NCBI GenBank assembly: GCA_009823395.1
Contig: CM020507.1
Coordinates: forward strand, 11,088,001 to 11,152,000
Length of the DNA stretch: 64,000 bases
Reading direction: 5' to 3'
From: Thamnaconus septentrionalis
Lineage: Eukaryota > Chordata > Actinopteri > Tetraodontiformes > Monacanthidae
This document shows positions 60,900 through 64,000 of this stretch, in pieces (the first letter of the stretch is position 1; the number at the start of each line of letters is the position of its first letter). The notes under the pieces are model-generated. The model saw only the letters and a program-made list of their open reading frames with translations. It was not told where the DNA came from and did no database searches. A program made the translations under genes and the position numbers.

Positions 60900-61270
60900 C
60901 GGACAGACGCAGCGAGCGCCCAGGTGAGGGAATCCCGACGAGCCGCTGACCTCGTTAACCCCGCAGCCTCATTAGAGTCTTGTTACGGCGGCGTTTTGCG
61001 GGCGCCATCCTCTGTCACACCTTCATTAGGTCCATCGACCCACTGCGCTTATTAAACACATTCATTACCCAGCAGTATCGAGCTGCCGCAGTGCTCGTCG
61101 CCGGCCCTGATGGCAACACCAGAGGGAGTGGAGGGAGAGGGGGCAGATATGGGTAGGAGTATCATAAGCACACACCTAATAATGATCCGCTGGATGTTCA
61201 CCTTTCTGCCTCTGATCAATCATTAGCTGAATGATTCATCGCCAGCTTGTTTCCACAGATGAATGCTGAG
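60900..61270. promoter_or_regulatory. Candidate conserved noncoding block, TAAT/ATTA and CpG mixed
   Basis: Reads cctcgttaaccccgcagcct, cattagagtcttgttacggc, accttcattaggtccatcga, gcttattaaacacattcatt, cacctaataatgatccgctg and tgatcaatcattagctgaat. At least seven ATTA/TAAT cores alternate with CpG-containing segments over about 330 bp. The only low-complexity part is a purine-rich patch near 61125. This is the strongest enhancer-like block in the last 10 kb of the window, by composition only. Confidence 0.38.
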
Positions 61271-63120
61271 AGGACGGCAAGAGCAACTTTTCCAAAAGGA
61301 CTCTGGGGCACGGCGGGAACGCTCAGGTAGATTTTTCTCCTTCACCATTTTAATTTTTTTGCCCGTCTTCGGCAGAAAAACAAAACTGCCGGGACGTTGC
61401 ACAAAAGGTTAATCAGAACAAATCCAATCCGTGTGGCAAGAGTCAGAGTCGCTCTGAGCTTTAGTGGCAGGTCAAGATTTGGGAAAGGGAAGAGGGAAAA
61501 AAAATCCTTGAGAAAAAAGAAAGTGTAAAGATTTTCTTTACATGGAGAAAAATAAGCAGAAGTCTGACCATGAAAAAAATTTGAATATGAATAGAAGCTG
61601 AATTCTTCCTATTAGTGGAAGAACCAAGAGGCTACTTGGAAGGCTGAATTAAGGACACGGCAAATATTAAATACACCAAATGTTGAATTGAGTGAAAACA
61701 AAACCGGAGCGCAAGTTATCCGACGCACAAAGCTTTCAGCTACACAACCGCAGAGCCAGAGGAAACTGCCTCCAGTGAAGAAATAGATTTTCCATTTTTT
61801 CCTTCATAACTGCGGGTATTAAGTTGATTCCTATTATTGTGAATCACTGAGCTTTGCAAGCCTTTTTTAATATCCAACCTTATGAATATCAAACAGAACC
61901 AATTAAACTATTACTGTTACACTGGGATGCTTCCGACCTGTCGGCCAGTTCTTCCAGCTGCCCTCCTCTTAGTGAAAACACGGCAGCAGCAAAGTCCAAG
62001 CATGAATGCATTTACAGATAATGACAGTGGCTTTTTTTTATTTTATTTATTTTTCAAACGACCAATACATCTAATGGACAACAGCGGAAGACGCGTTACA
62101 GCTTCTGACCCTTCAGGGCCCCGCACACAAATCGGCCCTGTAAACTGAAGGCCTTCACCTTGAGCCTTAGTCTCCACTCTTTGATGATGACATCACTTCT
62201 GGCCGTGTCGAGGGAAAAAAAGGAAAACTCATCAGCAGCGTGCGAGAGGGAAAGGGAGCGGCGAGAGATTAAAAAGAGCAGAGGCGTGAGCGGGGTGTCG
62301 GAAAGGGCCATGAATCACGTTGACGTCCCCGGCTGGGCGTCCCCGGCTGGGCGTCAGCAGCGGCCACTGTCCTGAACAACAGCAGAGGGGCCTGGAGCGC
62401 GATGCTTTTTCCCCAACCTTGGGCCGGGCGGAGCCACGCCAGGAGTCGTGGGAGAATCACAAGTGGTGGCATATTACAGACTGTTGCATCAGCGCCACTG
62501 ACACCCTTGCAGGGTGGGACCGGCAGTTGTGATCTTCAGGTCGCATGGCATCTGATCAGTCACTTATTGGAATGAATGGAAATGTAGAAGTGAATTTTTC
62601 ACTTTGTGACAAGAAATTAATGGATCTTTTCCTTCATTTTTCAAATGATTTCGATTAGCATGAACTGTGAGGTCCAATCACCAAAGCTACAGCTTCTGCA
62701 CAGTGATTCTGCAATACATGTGAATACAATAGACTTTCGAAAGCTTTAAAAACAGAACTTAATGTCACTAGAACCCATACGGTTGGTTTGCCATCACATA
62801 ATAAAAAGAGTCACCTGCTAACGACAGGAAATGAGAGGATGCTACTTTGCACAGGGCAGAAAACTAATGGACAAACTAGCTTGACCTTCAGTACCTACAA
62901 CAGAGCCTTTGCTTTTAAAATATGTCAACAGTGAGTCATTCCACTGACGGCTGGATACTTTCTGAACAGCAAAATGAATCTCAAAGTAGACAACAACAAA
63001 AAACCCACGGTGGGTTTCATCTCCGTTTTACCCCCGCCCCTGACCCACCCCCCACTACCCGCCATCTCAGGCTCCTGTGGTTGCGTGCGCAACCACAGTA
63101 CGGAAAAAAAATGTTTTAAA

Positions 63121-63142
63121 TAAAATGAAATGAAATGAAATG
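63121..63142. repeat. (AAATG)n microsatellite
   Basis: About four AAATG units. Confidence 0.85.
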
Positions 63143-63677
63143 ACACAAAATGGAATAGAAATGCAAGTCACATTCACATTAACATTCTTCGGTGCTTTTC
63201 CTGGAACTGTGGTGGCTGCAGGCAAACGCTTGATAATGTCACGGAGATGAGTGCTGCTACAACATCTGCAGAGATTATGCGTTACGGCCGCAAAAAGGCC
63301 ACGCGGAGCTTCCTGCTACAGGTAAGATAAATTTTATTTTCATTTCAGCGCCACTCACATTCGAGCTCAGATTAAATGCCATTCAGAAAGGACAGGAAGA
63401 GTTGAAAAGGCAGCCAGCCACTTCCCGTGCGGGAAAACGTTCTTATTAGCTGTGGATAAAGCAGCCGTGCCGCATGAATAAAACCCACTTTAAAGAATTT
63501 GTTATACTTTTATTTCCATCTGCAGCATTTTTCATTGAAAGCAAACAGACATAAATGTATGTCGAGAGTTTTCGTATATTTTCAGGCGTATGCCGACTGT
63601 CGGGTGTCTAGTTCATTTAAGTGGAAAGGCATGTGGACACAGCAGCAGCCTGCTGCGCCACAAGTCTTTTCCAGTCC

Positions 63678-63696
63678 TGCTACGCCCTCTGCAGGT
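63678..63696 (-). promoter_or_regulatory. CTCF-like motif, minus orientation
   Basis: Minus strand reads CCTGCAGAGGGCGTAGCAG, close to the CTCF core. It is opposite in orientation to the motifs at 21.4, 27.3, 35.8 and 52.9 kb. Confidence 0.33.
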
Positions 63697-64000
63697 GAGG
63701 AAGACACACTTCAGGCGAGGACTAAACACTGGTGAACGCGTACAGTTCTGATCGGTCAAAACATTTCTAAAACTTCTAAATAAATATTACAAACAGGTTT
63801 ACCATCTACACTTACTATATTTTCACTGTGTCTGTTTTAATTTTTATGTATAAAAAAAAACATTGTATAGCCTTCTTAATACTGTCTGAGAGAAGAAACA
63901 GTACTTGACACTTATATATAATTATATACAGTTTATATAATAGTTTTTGTTTCAATTGTCTCAGAACTTGTTTGCCATTGACGTTTTTTTCCTTTGGCAG

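Larger units (their letters stand above)
55883..64000. other. FBXL17 upstream intron, last stretch (runs off the window)
   Basis: Contains an A-run with AAT repeats (55903-55948), a TG/CCTG compound repeat (56299-56344), a CAGA repeat (58466-58490), a T-run with TA repeat (59054-59082), A-runs near 60821, a 14-bp tandem duplication near 62328-62354, and an AAATG repeat (63121-63142). Candidate regulatory blocks lie near 57.3 and 61.0 kb. The preceding FBXL17 exon (segment ending near QENKL in the vertebrate protein) was looked for and not found. Confidence 0.6.

Noticed and set aside
63970..64000. Splice-acceptor-like sequence (tttttttcctttggcag) ending exactly at the window edge, plus strand
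   Set aside because: No exon can be seen beyond the edge and FBXL17 is on the other strand; T-rich runs before AG are common here.

Overview
The window looks like a stretch of teleost fish nuclear genome, probably a spiny-rayed fish. The signs are vertebrate-style splice sites around short exons, very dense dinucleotide microsatellites, and a typical fish set of small repeats: a Tc1-like element, hAT-like elements, a tRNA-derived SINE and an L2-type LINE tail. There are no bacterial-style operons, ribosome binding sites or long intact genes. Almost all longer open frames are chance readings through simple repeats or intron DNA.

Only one gene can be supported. Two exons on the minus strand, at 15529-15636 and 3346-3476, encode consecutive leucine-rich repeat (LRR) segments that I recognise as FBXL17, the F-box/LRR substrate receptor of an SCF ubiquitin ligase that acts in dimerization quality control of BTB-domain proteins. 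The first exon ends in phase 0 and the second starts in phase 0. Joined, they read through the LRR region without a stop. The 5' exons (F-box, earlier LRRs) must lie beyond position 64000 and the 3' exons below position 1. The window is therefore mostly three introns: the 5' end of one (1-3345), a complete one of about 12 kb (3477-15528), and at least 48 kb of a third (15637-64000).

Layout: 1-3345 holds microsatellites, an AT-rich conserved-element-like block (about 2.53-2.71 kb) and a degenerate SINE (about 2.9-3.1 kb). 3346-3476 is an exon. 3477-15528 holds long (GT)n and (GA)n tracts, a 357-bp Tc1-like MITE (5976-6332), and a balanced-composition region (9-15 kb) with several enhancer-like blocks. 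15529-15636 is an exon. 15637-64000 holds two inverted copies of one hAT-like MITE (17.7 kb and 28.8 kb), a MITE with imperfect terminal repeats (24.0 kb), a 35-38-bp minisatellite (26.2 kb), long purine tracts (34.2-34.7 kb), a pure (TA)67 array (37.2-37.4 kb), an L2-type LINE tail with perfect 12-bp target-site duplications (55.66-55.88 kb), and several unique, TAAT-rich blocks that may be conserved noncoding elements.

No CRISPR array, virus, operon or clearly new system was found. The most interesting open question is whether the unique blocks in these large introns are enhancers, possibly for a neighbouring gene rather than FBXL17 itself. That needs cross-species alignment, which I could not run.
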